DNA from: Bipolaris cookei
Taxonomy: Eukaryota; Ascomycota; Dothideomycetes; Pleosporales; Pleosporaceae
Reading direction: 5' to 3'
Assembly: GCA_002286855.1 (NCBI GenBank)
Contig: NRSV01000076.1
Span: 4,945 to 68,944 of the forward strand
Length of the DNA stretch: 64,000 nt
A model generated the notes under the pieces. It was not told the origin of the DNA. It made no database searches and saw only the letters and a program-made list of their open reading frames with translations. How positions within the stretch are numbered: position 1 is the stretch's first letter; the number at the start of each line of letters is the position of its first letter. The position numbers and the translations under genes are program-made. This document shows, one piece after another, positions 1 through 11,517 of this stretch.

Positions 1-2646
1 TTTCGGTATATGGTGGTCTAAGTCAGGATATCTAGAGTCTCTGATGAATAGACGCGTGATCCGGGCTCATAACCTGTCAAAGTGTAGGGTGCTGCTTGTT
101 CTACTATCGACTCAGAGGTAGAGGTCTCTGCCTTCTACTTGTCCGTAGTAGACTCAGAGCCAGCTTGATCGAGAGATTCTAGAGAGAGAAGATATGTGCT
201 AGGGAAGAAACACTAATTGATTGATCGTTGGTAGTGTGAATTGATCTTGTGTGAAGTGCTCTGTCTTCTATCTACTTGCTATCCTACTACTATATATATT
301 AGCTAGAATAGATTCTAGAAGAGTCTATCTAGTAGTAGCTTGCGTAATCTATAGCGTCATAGATAGATGTCTATTGATCGATTATAGTCTTGATAGATCG
401 ACTATAGACTTGATTGATCGCAGAGTCCGGGTGTGGACTGCGCATCCGGATTCTGTCGTGGAATAGCTGAGTAGCTTATCTACAACAGATAGCAAGTAGA
501 TAGAAGACAGAGCACTTCACACAAGATCAATTCACACTACCAACGATCAATCAATTAGTGTTTCTTCCCTAGCACATATCTTCTCTCTCTAGAATCTCTC
601 AATCAAGCTGGCTCTGAGTCTACTACGGACAAGTAGAAGGCAGAGACCTCTACCTCTGAGTCGATAGTAGAACAAGCAGCACCCTACACTTTGACAGTTG
701 GAAGTATCGGAGTTGTTCAAGAACCGACGCTAGGTCTTGGAGTGTAGTAGTCCCAGAAGACTATCAGGCTACCCGTGGGATACACGTGAGACTAGGTTGT
801 TATTAGGCTTTGCCGCATACCCACTCGTATAATAAGCGAGGTGCACGTCCTATGCCGTACTTCGGTTGAGGTATTATCAAGTATTAGTAGTTTTTTTGCT
901 GCATCGAAATCTGGCCTGAGGACCTTGACTCTTGTACAACCTAACGAGTGTTCCAGACGATATCTTAACTAATCTTCCAAAATCGCCAAAGTTGTCCGTT
1001 CCACATTGCGAAACGTACAAATGATGATTATCCAAGAAGCCACGCTCTCTCCAGGGTCGCCTCTTCCTAATCGTCGGTCTGCATGTCTAGCTTTGGTAGT
1101 GCTGACTATTTGTTGCTAGGTGCTCCCCTCGAGTAAAAGTGATCCTGCAAGTAATGACTACAATGGCTGAAAAATCCTGCTTTTAGTCAGCGCCCAGGTT
1201 GGCGCTCATAGGATTACTTGTCATAGTAATTGGTCTTACAATATCATTATTGTATGTGGAGACACTAATCACACGCAGGCCTGATAGGCTAAGCATGTCA
1301 TCGGCAATCCTTCCTCCTGTCTCTATGTTGTACAGGGCGCACCTAATAATAGATAATATATCATACAGGAACATGCTACACGGGTAAGCTAGGCGATGCT
1401 TGGTTGCAAAGTCAGTGTTAAATCCTTGCCAAGTTAGCTGGTCGCACGTTGGGGGTCTCGTTTCTGCACGCTTCTCACAGGCGAATTCCATATATCTTTG
1501 CAGTAGTTTCATAACGAGCCTCAACGCGCGCGATTAATAAGCTGCGTGCATTCGCAACCAGCGTACTCCACCAAGGTCCACTTGATTCTCAGTGTAACAG
1601 ATCTGTGGTATTTTGGAGCCAAGATCATCAAGCAGATATGATCCACCTTTTGCAATTACACGAAGTCTTGGTGGGTTCTTGCAAGCGACACTTTTGACAT
1701 GTTAGTAGCGTTCATTAATGTGACGAACCGATCAAGTTTTTTATTCTACATTACCACTCGTCTCATCTCCCGTGTAAGCTTTTAAATTTACTAGAACTTA
1801 AGTGTTCTACTAGTAAACGCATGTGAAGTACACTATTTCTAATTATTATTGCTGTTATAATCCAGCTTCAACCAGATTTTTGTATGGAAGAGGACTGTGA
1901 CTCATCCGAGAACTACAACAAGAAAGCACTGCAAACACAGACCGAATGGTAAAGACCTCGTTTCGAAAACGCCTTGGTTGTAAAAAAAATCTGTGCCCTC
2001 TGTACGTCTTTCCACCGATTGTCGTTGGTTCTGGACTAGCGTCTGCAAGTTTTGTGGGGATCGAATGGACGGCATGTTAGCCGTATTGGCGTCGTGAGTC
2101 GCAAGCGAAGGTGGGGAGTCTGTATTGCCAGCCTTGTTAAGGGAAAGCTCAAGTAACCTTGAACAACGTGTCATGACCTTACACATCATATCTTGGAAAC
2201 ACTGCTTTCTTACGGCCAATGTAGCGCAGATCACTGTTCTGTCTTTTGTGATTAGGGCCTATGGCCTCTGTCTCACCTAAGGTCTGGATGATATGAATGT
2301 TATATGTGGGATCTTGTCAGAGAAAGATTGCAAAGACATTGTGAAGGTGGCGCATTGGTCACACTGCAAGGGATACGGTGGCGTGTTGAAATCTGTTGTA
2401 ATACCTATTGTAGAATACGTGTTGGGTCGCCGAACAGTACATTACTGAGATGACTTAATATCTAGTCCCCTATTGACTATGCTATAAGCGAGTTTTAGGG
2501 CGCAGCCCGGATGATTTCTCCTCAAATTTGGTTTCCTCGCAGCACAAAATTCGATATTTCGAGTATCTCTTACGGCTATACAGCAACCTCATGAAATAAC
2601 ATCTCATATTCCATGACGAGAGCAAGATACCCGTCACTTGGCTGCA
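1..2646. other. AT-rich non-genic left flank
   Basis: No gene could be supported here. The stretch is AT-rich with scattered stops in all frames. It holds the 624-bp foldback structure listed separately and two short minus-strand open frames (1183-1524, 113 codons; 1902-2234, 110 codons) that carry no motif I recognise, no signal peptide and no flanking splice signals that would extend them. The 3' end (about 2460-2646) is the likely 3' UTR of the minus-strand membrane protein gene that ends at 2647. Confidence 0.5.
74..697. repeat. Foldback structure: 210-bp inverted repeat around a 204-bp spacer
   Basis: Bases 74-283 and 488-697 are reverse complements over 210 bp. I found one mismatch (a C/T transition near 172/599) and no indels; paired positions always sum to 771. 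The arms begin CTGTCAAAGTGTAGGG. The spacer (284-487) contains a 20-bp near-tandem duplication (376-395 and 396-415, units starting GATCGA and carrying TATAG). No target-site duplication is visible next to the arms and no coding frame fills the spacer; the 71-codon frame at 251-466 has no recognisable domain. This fits a non-autonomous foldback/MITE-like element or two LTR fragments in inverted orientation. The near-identity of the arms suggests a recent origin or ongoing conversion. Confidence 0.85.
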
Positions 2647-4087
2647 TCACCAAGCCCTCCCGACCGGCTTGTTCCCTATGAACTCTCCTTGTGGGTGATC
2701 TTTCTCACCAGGTTGGTAATTCGTCATATGTTCCTGTCCCTGCCCTTGCCTTTGTATGCCGCTATTTATATTCAGTTGGTTCTTTTGCGCAGCGCCGAGC
2801 TCACCCGGAGGCGATATCTCTCTACCATCGAGCTCCCAGGCATTAGCAGATGTCGGCATCTCGGTGCTTTGTGGTATCTTAGAATCTGGGTAATAGCGAG
2901 AGTGCAGTGGTATGCTGTCGACAGAAGAAGGATACCTAGGCAAGGTTCCCCCAACAAGCGCTGATGGAGAGGACGTCCAGGGTGCTTGGTCTCGCAGGAT
3001 GATAGGAGAGATTGGGGAGACTGGGGAGCGCAATGCAGGCTCTGGCGATGCCAAGGCAGTGGGTGTATCCGCCGGTAATACCGTAGGAGTCGGTGTTATC
3101 GAAGTGTTAATTTGGGGTACTTGGCCATTGGAAGATAATGATGATATCGTGGGACTAGCTTCTTTGTCTGTGAAAGGAGATGATGGTTGGTACTTGTTTT
3201 TCCTACGATGCCGAAGGAGGAGTATGATGAAGATTCCAATTAGGGCAAGGGCTGCGATAGCTCCTACCACCACGCCAGCGATGAGACCTGCCGAGGGCCT
3301 CGAGTCTGGATTAAAAGGGGATGGTGGTGGAGAAATGGCAGAAGACAAAGAAGCCAGTCCTTCTGAGGAGGATACAAAGGTTACTCTCCTAGTCGATGAA
3401 GAAGTAGAAGTTCTTATCTCTGTGACTGTCATCGATCTGTTTTCCTCTCCGACTGCACCTGTTGCCGTTACCCTGGCTGCAATACTTGTCAGATCCTCGG
3501 GCGTCGGCAAGGCATTCACTATTCCGCCAGCCACACTTTTAATCACAGCGGTAGGAACTGCAACGCCCTTGGTTGATAGAATTGCCGATACATCCCCCAC
3601 AATACTCGACAAAAAATCGCCTATTTGACGTTTTCGCCGTGTGTGCTCCTTTTGCACCTCATCCACTGCTACGCTTCCTGCTGCGCGACAAGTGCCATGA
3701 GCACTTCCTTCCGTGATGGCGCGATCCGCATGGGCCCACGGCCCCGAGACATAGTTTTCGTAGCACGAGATGCGCCAGAGGTATTGGCTGCACAGACACG
3801 CGTAGTCTGGTGTAGGTGTGGTATGGCAAGGGAAGTTGCTCTTGACTGCTGACAGGCAGGAAGTCATTGCACTAGAATGTATTGTTACTAAAGGCAGTGT
3901 TGATGCTTCATGTTCTCTTATCTATCTGCTTCGGCTTCCATGATGTGCAATTGAACCAGAATCAAGGGAAGCAACAGTTAAAGGATATAGTTTACATTTG
4001 TTCATGTTTTGTTTGCTGCTGCAGCGGCGACTGGAAGAGAGCCGGCCATGGCAGCGCGGGTAGTAGAGTCGATACAACACGAAGCAT
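2647..4087 (-). CDS. CFEM-like cysteine-rich single-pass membrane protein
   Basis: Predicted in two exons: 4087-3996 and 3871-2647, with a 124-nt intron (donor GTAAAC, acceptor CTAG), giving about 438 aa. Exon 1 supplies a hydrophobic start (MLRVVSTLLPALPW) that can act as a signal peptide. Next comes a cysteine-rich stretch with AMTSCL, PDYACLCSQ and spaced later cysteines that resembles the fungal CFEM fold; the usual first CFEM cysteine is not visible in this model. A Ser/Thr-rich stalk follows, then one transmembrane helix (about residues 225-250) with a basic stop-transfer (RHRRKNK), and a long Pro/Ser-rich cytosolic tail. CFEM proteins act at the cell surface in adhesion, signalling or haem/iron capture; the role here is unknown. 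The second exon is firm; exon 1 is an inference from phase and the signal peptide. Confidence 0.6.
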
Positions 4088-4789
4088 TGCTCATGTCTTC
4101 AATTGGGAAAGATAGACGTCGCTGTTCAAGGAGAAGCATCAGAACCCGTCTAGATGATTGAACAGTATAGGTCAAGCAAGACAGCTCAGCTCTTTTTGGG
4201 TCAGAAGAAAAAGAGCGAGGCAGCCGCGGAGCCTCGATGCTGTTTGTGACGGGAAACCTGCTAGCCCGCTAGCCCGGTTGGATGATGTAGCAGGTGTGCA
4301 GGAGATGTATGCGTGGCTTGTGGTGTGGCTGTGCGCAACAGGGGTCATAGCATATCTGACTGGCAGGAGGGCAGAGCCGCGCGCAAAGTGACACGCAACC
4401 GACTACAGTAGTTTGGTGCGCTAGCGGGCCGTCCTCACCACATTCCACTCAAATGTACATGCTTACTGTACATCCTGGCGCTATCCATGACTTTTGCTGA
4501 TGCAAGCGGTTCGTCAAGCAGAAACGGTAGACATGAGCCTTTGAATTGGTGAAGCGGTTGCATGACCATACGAGTATGTACTTTGAGTATATATACTTAA
4601 CTGTGTATATAGACGATAAGAAAAACTCTGTTAATAACTACATTGGGGTATGTTAGAAAGCAATCAATCTCGTCCTTGTCAACAACGAGGTTTCCGCCTA
4701 GGGAAATTTGGGGTATTATTGCACAGTTTTGGGACATTGTGGACTGTCTGTCCTCCATAATAAATCTCAGCGAGCTCACCATGCGAAGC
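4088..4789. other. Intergenic: promoter of the CFEM-like gene and 3' flank of the dynein gene
   Basis: About 700 bp between two minus-strand genes. It should hold the promoter of the CFEM-like gene (upper part) and the 3' UTR of the dynein intermediate chain (lower part). AT-rich TATATA-type runs occur near 4585-4615. Nothing else was recognised. Confidence 0.4.
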
Positions 4790-6984
4790 CTATTTCCCAT
4801 TCGCACCCTCGCCATGCCCTTCAAGTCGATTCACAAGCCTCTTCACGCCGCTCCACTCCTCGCTCCTCGTCTGTACACCACCCAAGTCCTCGCCAACTTC
4901 GAAAACGGTGACAACGCCATCCATACCACCAACAGCCACCTTCCTGCCCTCATTCCTCTCCCACGCTAGCTTATTCAAACTTCTGTTCATGTATCCCAAG
5001 CCTGTCGGCATGTTCGTGAATGCGCCTCTCTTGCCATCACTAGGCTTGACAGACTGTACAGGGACTTCGACGTCGACATTGATGTCCCAGACTTCTAGGC
5101 TGCCTGCTCCATCGACAAGAGCAAACACAGAGGGCTTGACAGGTGACCATCGTGCATCGTACACAAGATCCTCACGCGCAATGTCCAGCACGGGCGTGAC
5201 TTGTTGTGCGGCGCCGGGTAGAGTGACATTTGTCGCGCCCGTGGCGGCTGGGGGCCGGACTTTCCATAGCTTGACACTCCAGTCGACGCTAGATGATAGG
5301 ACAAGATCGCCAAGATCAATCTGGCCCTTTGCAGGATGAAAGTCCAAGCTCATTACAGGCGCAGCGTGACCAGCGTATTTGACACGCCCATCCACACCGG
5401 CCTTTGCACCTGCACGATCGTAGCGATGGCACGGATAGATGGAGCCTTCTTCTGTGCCAGCAAGGAAATATGTTGGATCCGATTGAGGGAAAGCGATGCT
5501 AGTCACCGCCATGTCGTCCGTCTTTGCTGGGGGTGGTGATGTAAGTTCGAGGAATTCTTGTGGTTGCGAAAGCATGTCGACTGTCCAGCCACATAGAACG
5601 CCATCGGTTGAACACGAGATGATGTTGTTGGCATTCTGTGTACCAACAATGTCTAGTGAGTAAACGGGATGTGTATGGCCAGATCCTGTAAGGGGTGTCT
5701 TTTGCACAGGTGCAGACTTGGCCCGAGTGTCCCACAACAGCACTTGGCCCGAGTAGGCGCCACCAACAATGAGGTTCGGATGAAATGGAGAGAACTTGGC
5801 GGTAAGGATGTCGGATTGGGCGTGGAAGATGTATTCGGGTCGATCATGCATGTGCAGGTTCCAGACTTGGACAAGACCGTCCGGGTCGTGTGGAGCAGAC
5901 GGGTTCTTTGTATACGAGGCGAGGACGAGTTCAGGAAACTTTCAAATTTGTTGTTAGTAGTCATTTTGTGGAACAAGGCGGTATTCCTTACCTTTGTCGA
6001 GAAGCCCAGATCGGAAATCATTCGCTTCTTGCTCCACCGCTCATCCCAGAACTGCGCAACCTCCTTTATTCGCCGACCCTTCTTTGCTCCACTCGAGCCA
6101 TAGCCCTCATCCGAGTCATCGATATCCACACCTGCATGCGCATAGTCGGCGAGAATGTCATAGCCTAGTTGTTGGTCGAGAGCCCGCTCCAGCACCTTTG
6201 TACTTCGCTCTACAAAGCCAATGAATTCTTCCGAGTTCTCCACGGCCATAAGTTCCTCGTTGGTGAGCGTCTTGAAGGGGAAGTTCTCGTCTGATCCCGG
6301 CTGTGATGCGCCTTCTTGGGGTGGCTGTTGGACTGCCTTGATCTCTTCCTCAATCTCCTTGCGCAGCTGGGCTCGAATCTCTTCTTCGCGCTCTTTTTGT
6401 CTCCGGCTCAGCCTCTTGCTCTTGGGTGATCGTGTAGGGCTCTCATCGCACTCGCTGTCGCTGCCGCCCGCGCGGCGTTCCTTTGAGGGGCTCCATTCTA
6501 TGCTCGCCTGCACTCCCTTGCTGTAGGTGATGATCTCCTTTTCTTTCTTGACCTCATTTGTGACTTGGCCGTCGACTTCGTAAACGGTAGCCAGTGGGCC
6601 AATCGAAAGCGTCTGCATCTCTCGGTCGATCATGCCAGCAGATGGCGGGAAGCCGGCGGAGCCCTCATCGCTGCTGAGCTGGCCTGCGCTGACGACTGAT
6701 GTCGGTCGGGTCGCCCGCCCTGGGCCGGCGGGCGAGCCAGGTCCAGTTGATCCAGGTCTGCTCTCGCCGAGAATGCTATTGATGAGGTTGTTGACGTCAG
6801 TTCTCCGATCGAGGTCTTCGCTTCGCCTTGGTGTTGGTGAGAGGACTTCCCCCAGCGGACTGCCCGTTGTCGACTGCCGGCTCGCCGACTCTGCCCTTCT
6901 CAGTTCGCGCTGGCGTTTCAACTCGGCGAGCTTTGCCTTCTTCGCGAGGATCTCATCCCGCCGTTGTTGCATTGTCGACTCCAT
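4790..6984 (-). CDS. nudI: Cytoplasmic dynein intermediate chain
   Basis: Two exons: 6984-5992 and 5938-4790, with a 53-nt intron (GTAAGG...AG) in phase 0, giving 713 aa, normal for fungal dynein intermediate chains. The N-terminus (MESTMQQRRDEILAKKAKLA) is the charged coiled coil that in this family binds dynactin p150/NudE. A Ser/Pro-rich linker and a second charged helical segment follow (about 190-230), the light-chain-binding part of the family. From about residue 280 the protein matches the WD40 beta-propeller that docks on the heavy chain, with repeats seen at VLLWDTRAK, VKLWKV and LEVWDINVD. The product is the cargo/dynactin-linking subunit of the minus-end microtubule motor that moves nuclei and endosomes in hyphae. 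It shares a roughly 495-bp divergent promoter region with ATP synthase subunit e. Confidence 0.93.
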
Positions 6985-7479
6985 AGCGGAGATGTGGAGG
7001 GGACCAGTGTGTATGCGTTGTATGTGTTTGTGTATCTGTATGTTTGTCGTCGTGTCACTGGTTGTATAACCCCATGCGTGTGAATGGCCGGTTGGTCTAT
7101 GCTATCTTGCTCTGCGTTTTTGTGCCCAGTAGCTGCAGCAGCAAAAAAAAACAGCGTGGCGTGTGGTTGTTGTGTGGCTACGCCGTCGCGCCAAGCGGAG
7201 TGTTCAGTGGTGAGTGTTCAGGGACGGGGGGGAGGACGCACTAGCTCGCAGCGAGGGCGGCAGTCCCGACCAAATCTTGCGCCAGGTCCAACCTCAACTT
7301 TGACAGCTCTCTAACGCCCAACAACCCGCATCCGCCCCGACGCCTCTCGTCCTGCCGCCCCGGATCCCATCCCCCGGCGTCTACACCACCGTCTCGTCTG
7401 GAGTATCTGCCATTGGACATAGACGATCAAGAACAACGGTTATCGCAAGCCCTCTCACACGCCCCCAAAAACCGTCACC
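6985..7479. promoter_or_regulatory. Divergent promoter region, dynein IC / ATP synthase e
   Basis: A 495-bp region between two divergent start codons. It contains a short A-run (near 7145) and C-rich stretches toward the ATP synthase e start, typical of TATA-less fungal housekeeping promoters. No specific factor site is claimed. Confidence 0.5.
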
Positions 7480-7956
7480 ATGTCCACATCCGTCGGTGTC
7501 AACGTACGCTCAGCCCCCTCCATCCCGCCAAAGGATCCCCCCAAAATATCCAGAACAATGAGCTTTCCTGGGATCCCACAACACCACCAGATATATTGAC
7601 AATGACGGCTAATGGATTGCAATCACAGGTCCTCAGGTGGTCCGCACTCGGCCTGGGTGTCTTTTATGGTGCCTACCACCAGCTTTCGCTCTCTGCCGCC
7701 GACAGGGCAAAGGCCGCACAAAAAGAGTGGGACCACAAGCAGGCATTGATTAGACAAGCAAAGGAGCAATGGGCACGAGACCACCCTTCAGAACAGCCAA
7801 GATCATCGGGAGGTGCGTCATTTGCTGCCAATTTCTCAGCCAAACTGTCATGGCACTACCATAAACTGCTTTTACTGACTTATGAAAATAGCCAAGGCCG
7901 ACCCAAAAGACCCCAATGCTGATCTACACGCCCTCCTCGGAATAACTGACAAATAA
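7480..7956 (+). CDS. TIM11: Mitochondrial F1Fo-ATP synthase subunit e
   Basis: Three exons: 7480-7503, 7629-7812 and 7892-7956, 90 aa. The first exon codes for only eight residues (MSTSVGVN). Exon 2 gives VLRWSALGLGVFYGAYHQ, the single membrane helix with the GxxxG-type (GLGVFYG) motif by which subunits e and g pair at the ATP synthase dimer interface. A charged helix (AKAAQKEWDHKQALIRQAKE) and a short acidic tail ending LLGITDK follow. Length and layout match fungal subunit e, an inner-membrane protein that shapes cristae. Introns have donors GTACGC and GTGCGT and acceptors CAG and TAG; the frame joins without stops. Confidence 0.93.
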
Positions 7957-8847
7957 GCCCAGTCAGAGAAGGCTTCATGTTTCCTACCCTAGCATGGACA
8001 TAATGCGGCTGTCCCCTTTTGCCAAGCCCAGAGGACGACTGGGAGAGGAGGGGGAGAGATACAGAGAGGATAACTAGTCAATAGTCGTACGACATCTACG
8101 AGATACCAATCTCCCGGTACTTTTGTGCCCTTTTTGTACAACATAGACGTCGGGTTGATCACGTTTTCAAATACACATGCTTCAAGTTTGAATGATGGTG
8201 CCTGTTGGCTTGCTTTATTTCATCCTGTTCCCCTCTTCTCCTCTCCTATCAGTGTTGCACTCGGTCAACCCAGTCAACGACCCCATTCGATTGATAGTGA
8301 ACAGAGACAAACAGCAGCACAACAACAACAGAGAATATGTATACCACAGACCGCCTATAATGTCACGTGTTGATTGGCCCAAGTCGTGTCTTAAATATCA
8401 GAAAACGTTGTATTCTATACATGTCTCATCCCATCTCATCTCATCACCTGGCCCCCCTCTCAAAACCACCCATGGGCGTAATTCGTAACAAAAGCCAAAA
8501 CCAGAGCCCATGAGAGAAAGTGCCATACGACTCTCGAGACGTATCCAATCCAAAAAGATAACAAAACAAAACAAAACAAAAGCAGTGGAGTGGTTTCCAA
8601 ACAGAAGAGTATCAAATGCCAAAAGCGCAAAAAGAGACGGGACAAGTGGGCCGGAGCAACATGAACGCTGCACGACCCCTCCTTTCCACATTCGCCTCAC
8701 AAGCGCTTGACATTGCCTTTACCCCGATCTCTTGCAGCCAAACCGCAAAGGCAGAGGTTACAAGCAAAAGGCACAAACAGTTGCACATCTTCAACAACCT
8801 ACAGTGAAGCTATGCCGTTTTATTTCATCGTCCAACCCTTGCTTCTC
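7957..8847. other. Convergent 3' flanks of ATP synthase e and Dnm1
   Basis: An 890-bp stretch between convergent stop codons, with A- and T-rich runs suited to 3' UTRs and polyadenylation (for example AACAAAACAAAACAAAA near 8562-8580). No gene or RNA structure was recognised. Confidence 0.4.
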
Positions 8848-11517
8848 TTACAATACCTCGCCCACAATCTTGGCAGCCTCCTTGTACGTCTTGAGCAGCT
8901 TCTCGCACTTCTCGCGCTCAGCCTTGATTGTGTCATCCTCGTACAACAGCTCCTGGAAGAGATCTTCCTTGTACAGCGTAGACACCAAACGGTTCTGTAC
9001 AACATCCTTGGAGTGGTTGACCAACAGATGCATGATCGCCTTGGGCACTTGATCAGCAACAGTCTCTCGCACAATGTTAAAGTACGATGAAATGAGCCTG
9101 CGAATAAGCTCAGTCTCAAGCGCTTCACGTTCTGTAAGAGCTGGTGCTTGTTCAGGGTTGGAGGGCTGTGTAAAGTTAGTACCCAGCGTTAACAAGGTCT
9201 GATATGGAAACTTACAAAGCCGCCTTCAAAGTTTTCTCCACCTACGCCTGGGCTATGGGGAGGGGCGCTGAAAGCAGCACTCGACGGTGCATCATAGTCA
9301 TCATCTGGTGGCATCATCGCCAGCACATGTGCGGGTTGCTTGCTGTCACCCCTCCGAATGCTCTGTGCAAAACTAGGCTCGATGTTTTGGCTGACGTGCC
9401 GGCTTCCTGGCCGGTTATCAAGCATCGGTTGGGCTGCTTGTTGTAGGCCCTGTGGGTTAGGATATGCGTTGTTGCTGTCTTTGCTGAAGAAGTAGTTCAG
9501 AAAGCTGTCACGGGCAGTACCAGGAGGTGATCGGTTGCGACTATTGAGTGCTGCTGTTGTGCTCTGAGATCCGTTCACCATCCGTCCCACAGCTGGTGAC
9601 ATGCTACGGCTGGTTTGGGACTGGTGTTTTCGAAGAGGAAGAGACTTCAGCGATGCGTTGTCGCCACCTTCGCCGTCTTCTGCGCCCTCGCCGTTAGCAC
9701 CGTTCTGGAGCTCTTTTAATCTTCTCTGCTCTCGCTTCTTCTTCTCAGCCTCCATTGCAATCTTCTTTTCCCTTTGCTCCTTGTCGCTGATGACGGATGA
9801 CATGGCAGCAGCAGCGCCAAGGAAGTTGGGGTGGTTTGTGTTGATGTAGGCTCTTTGAATATCGATGAGGGAGGCGACATAACCCGAGCAAGGGCCAAGC
9901 TGTTCTCGGAGAAGATCTGACACGACTTCAATGAGCTTTCCTTGTAACCTGGGGTATCTTGTCAACTCAGTGGAGCCACATGTGTGACAGATCTTGATCA
10001 GCTCTTCGTAGACAAGCTCGACACAACGCTGACTTGGAATTTCTAAAAGTTTGATCTGAGGTTTTACGAGGAGGTCAAACGCCAACTCGGGAACGAACAG
10101 ACTGGGTCGAGGGCCGGTGGAGTTGCGGATAGCCGTCCTAATGTCCAATACGGACAGGTTCTGGGTAGGATCGACCTGCTCGAGTGAGTTACCGAAGACC
10201 GAGTTGAAGATGTAGTATATCCGGGCACCGCCGCATAGCTCCTTTGTCGAAATCTCCGTAGAGGTACCGTCGATGGATGCAATGAAGGAGGAGGCAAAGC
10301 GAGTCATGAGCTGCAGGATGAGCGAGCCGCGGTGCTCTTTTCCAGTGAAGGTGACGTCGCCATAGCTTGCAAGCTCCTGTTGTGTTTGGCCCATGAGGGT
10401 GTTCAGGCGTGCCTTGATGTCTGGTAAACGGTCCCGGATGTGAGCCATGAGTGTTTGGTTCAGGCTCTTGGCAAGCAGTTGGGTACCGCAGCGGTTTGCC
10501 ATATTCCTGTACGCAGGGTGGTGTCGGAAGAAGTCTCGCTCGGCTTGTAGGGCATCAGCCAGGGACTTGTTGCCCTGAATGTCCTGTTGTGATCGGTTGA
10601 CAATACCAATGAAGCCGAGCTTGAGTGGATAGACGCGGCCCGAGAGAATGTCCATGGCATTGGTGCCATGGTCCATAAGGTCGAGCTTTGTGAGGACACC
10701 AATGGTCCTCTTACCCATGGGGTCGACATGACGTGCAAGCTTCAAAGCCTCCGAGTTTACGAGATCGACATTGGCGGGGGAGACGGCGAGAATGACACTG
10801 TTTGGCTTGGCAATGTACTCGGTGATCAAGTTCCGTGTCTGCTTCTCGATATCGGAGGGCTGGTCACCAATGGGCACCTGTGTTTGTTAGCTTGGGATTG
10901 CCACGCAGGAAAAGTCGGAAGCGCCCACCTTGGTCAAACCAGGCAAATCGACCAGCGTCAAACTCAAGACGTGAGGCGAATAGATTTTCAGGTTAATGGG
11001 CTGCCTGTTGATGCCCTTGTTGTTTCCTGCTATCCTGGAGGTCTCGTTCTCGATCTCACGCTTGACTTCTCCAAAGTCGTAGAAGCGCTGGCCAGGAATG
11101 TGAAGGAATTCGGCCCACTCCTGCTGGCCGGCAACGCTTGCGGGCGTGTGGGGCACATGGACTTCGTCATCGTCGTCTTCATCGCGTTCGCTGGGGAGGT
11201 TGATGAGTTGGAGAATGAGCGGTCGGCGGGTGACGATGCCACTGCCACGCGGCAGGAAATCCTTGCCGACAATGTTCTCGAGCACTGACGATTTGCCAGA
11301 CGACTGCGATCCTACAACGACCTGGGCCAGTTAGCAGCGCCTCGACAGCATGCAGCGGAGCGGTTGAAAATCTGCTCCGCCCTCACCGCATTCCCTTTTC
11401 CGGCTGGGGCGCACATACAATCTGGGGCAAATCGAGGGAATCATTTCCAATTGTGTTGAAGACCAGGTCCTGCAACCTGTTGACAATGTTGAGGAGTTCC
11501 TCGCCCAGCGCCGCCAT
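8848..11517 (-). CDS. DNM1: Dynamin-related GTPase Dnm1 (mitochondrial/peroxisomal fission)
   Basis: Four exons: 11517-11419, 11321-10929, 10877-9216 and 9165-8848, 823 aa. The P-loop GSQSSGKSS is at about residues 37-45, switch/DxxG at LVDLPGLTK and the base-recognition motif TKLD. The stalk follows, then a variable Ser/Pro-rich insert with a charged KKKREQRRLKE stretch, and a C-terminal GTPase effector domain (EREALETELIRRLISSY) in the last exon. I chose Dnm1 over Vps1 because the G domain matches the Dnm1 pattern (EVKREIENETSRIAG, SPANVDLVNSEALKLAR, LGFIGIVNRSQQDIQ) and because of the long insert B. Dnm1 assembles on mitochondria and peroxisomes through Fis1/Mdv1-type adaptors and constricts them. 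Introns are 97, 51 and 50 nt. Confidence 0.93.

Noticed and set aside
1183..2234. Two short minus-strand frames as possible transposase remnants
   Set aside because: No catalytic motif or similarity recognised; kept only as part of the non-genic flank.
10877..11517. Vps1 as identity of the dynamin-related gene
   Set aside because: G-domain and stalk sequence patterns fit Dnm1 better, and the long insert before the GED is Dnm1-like.
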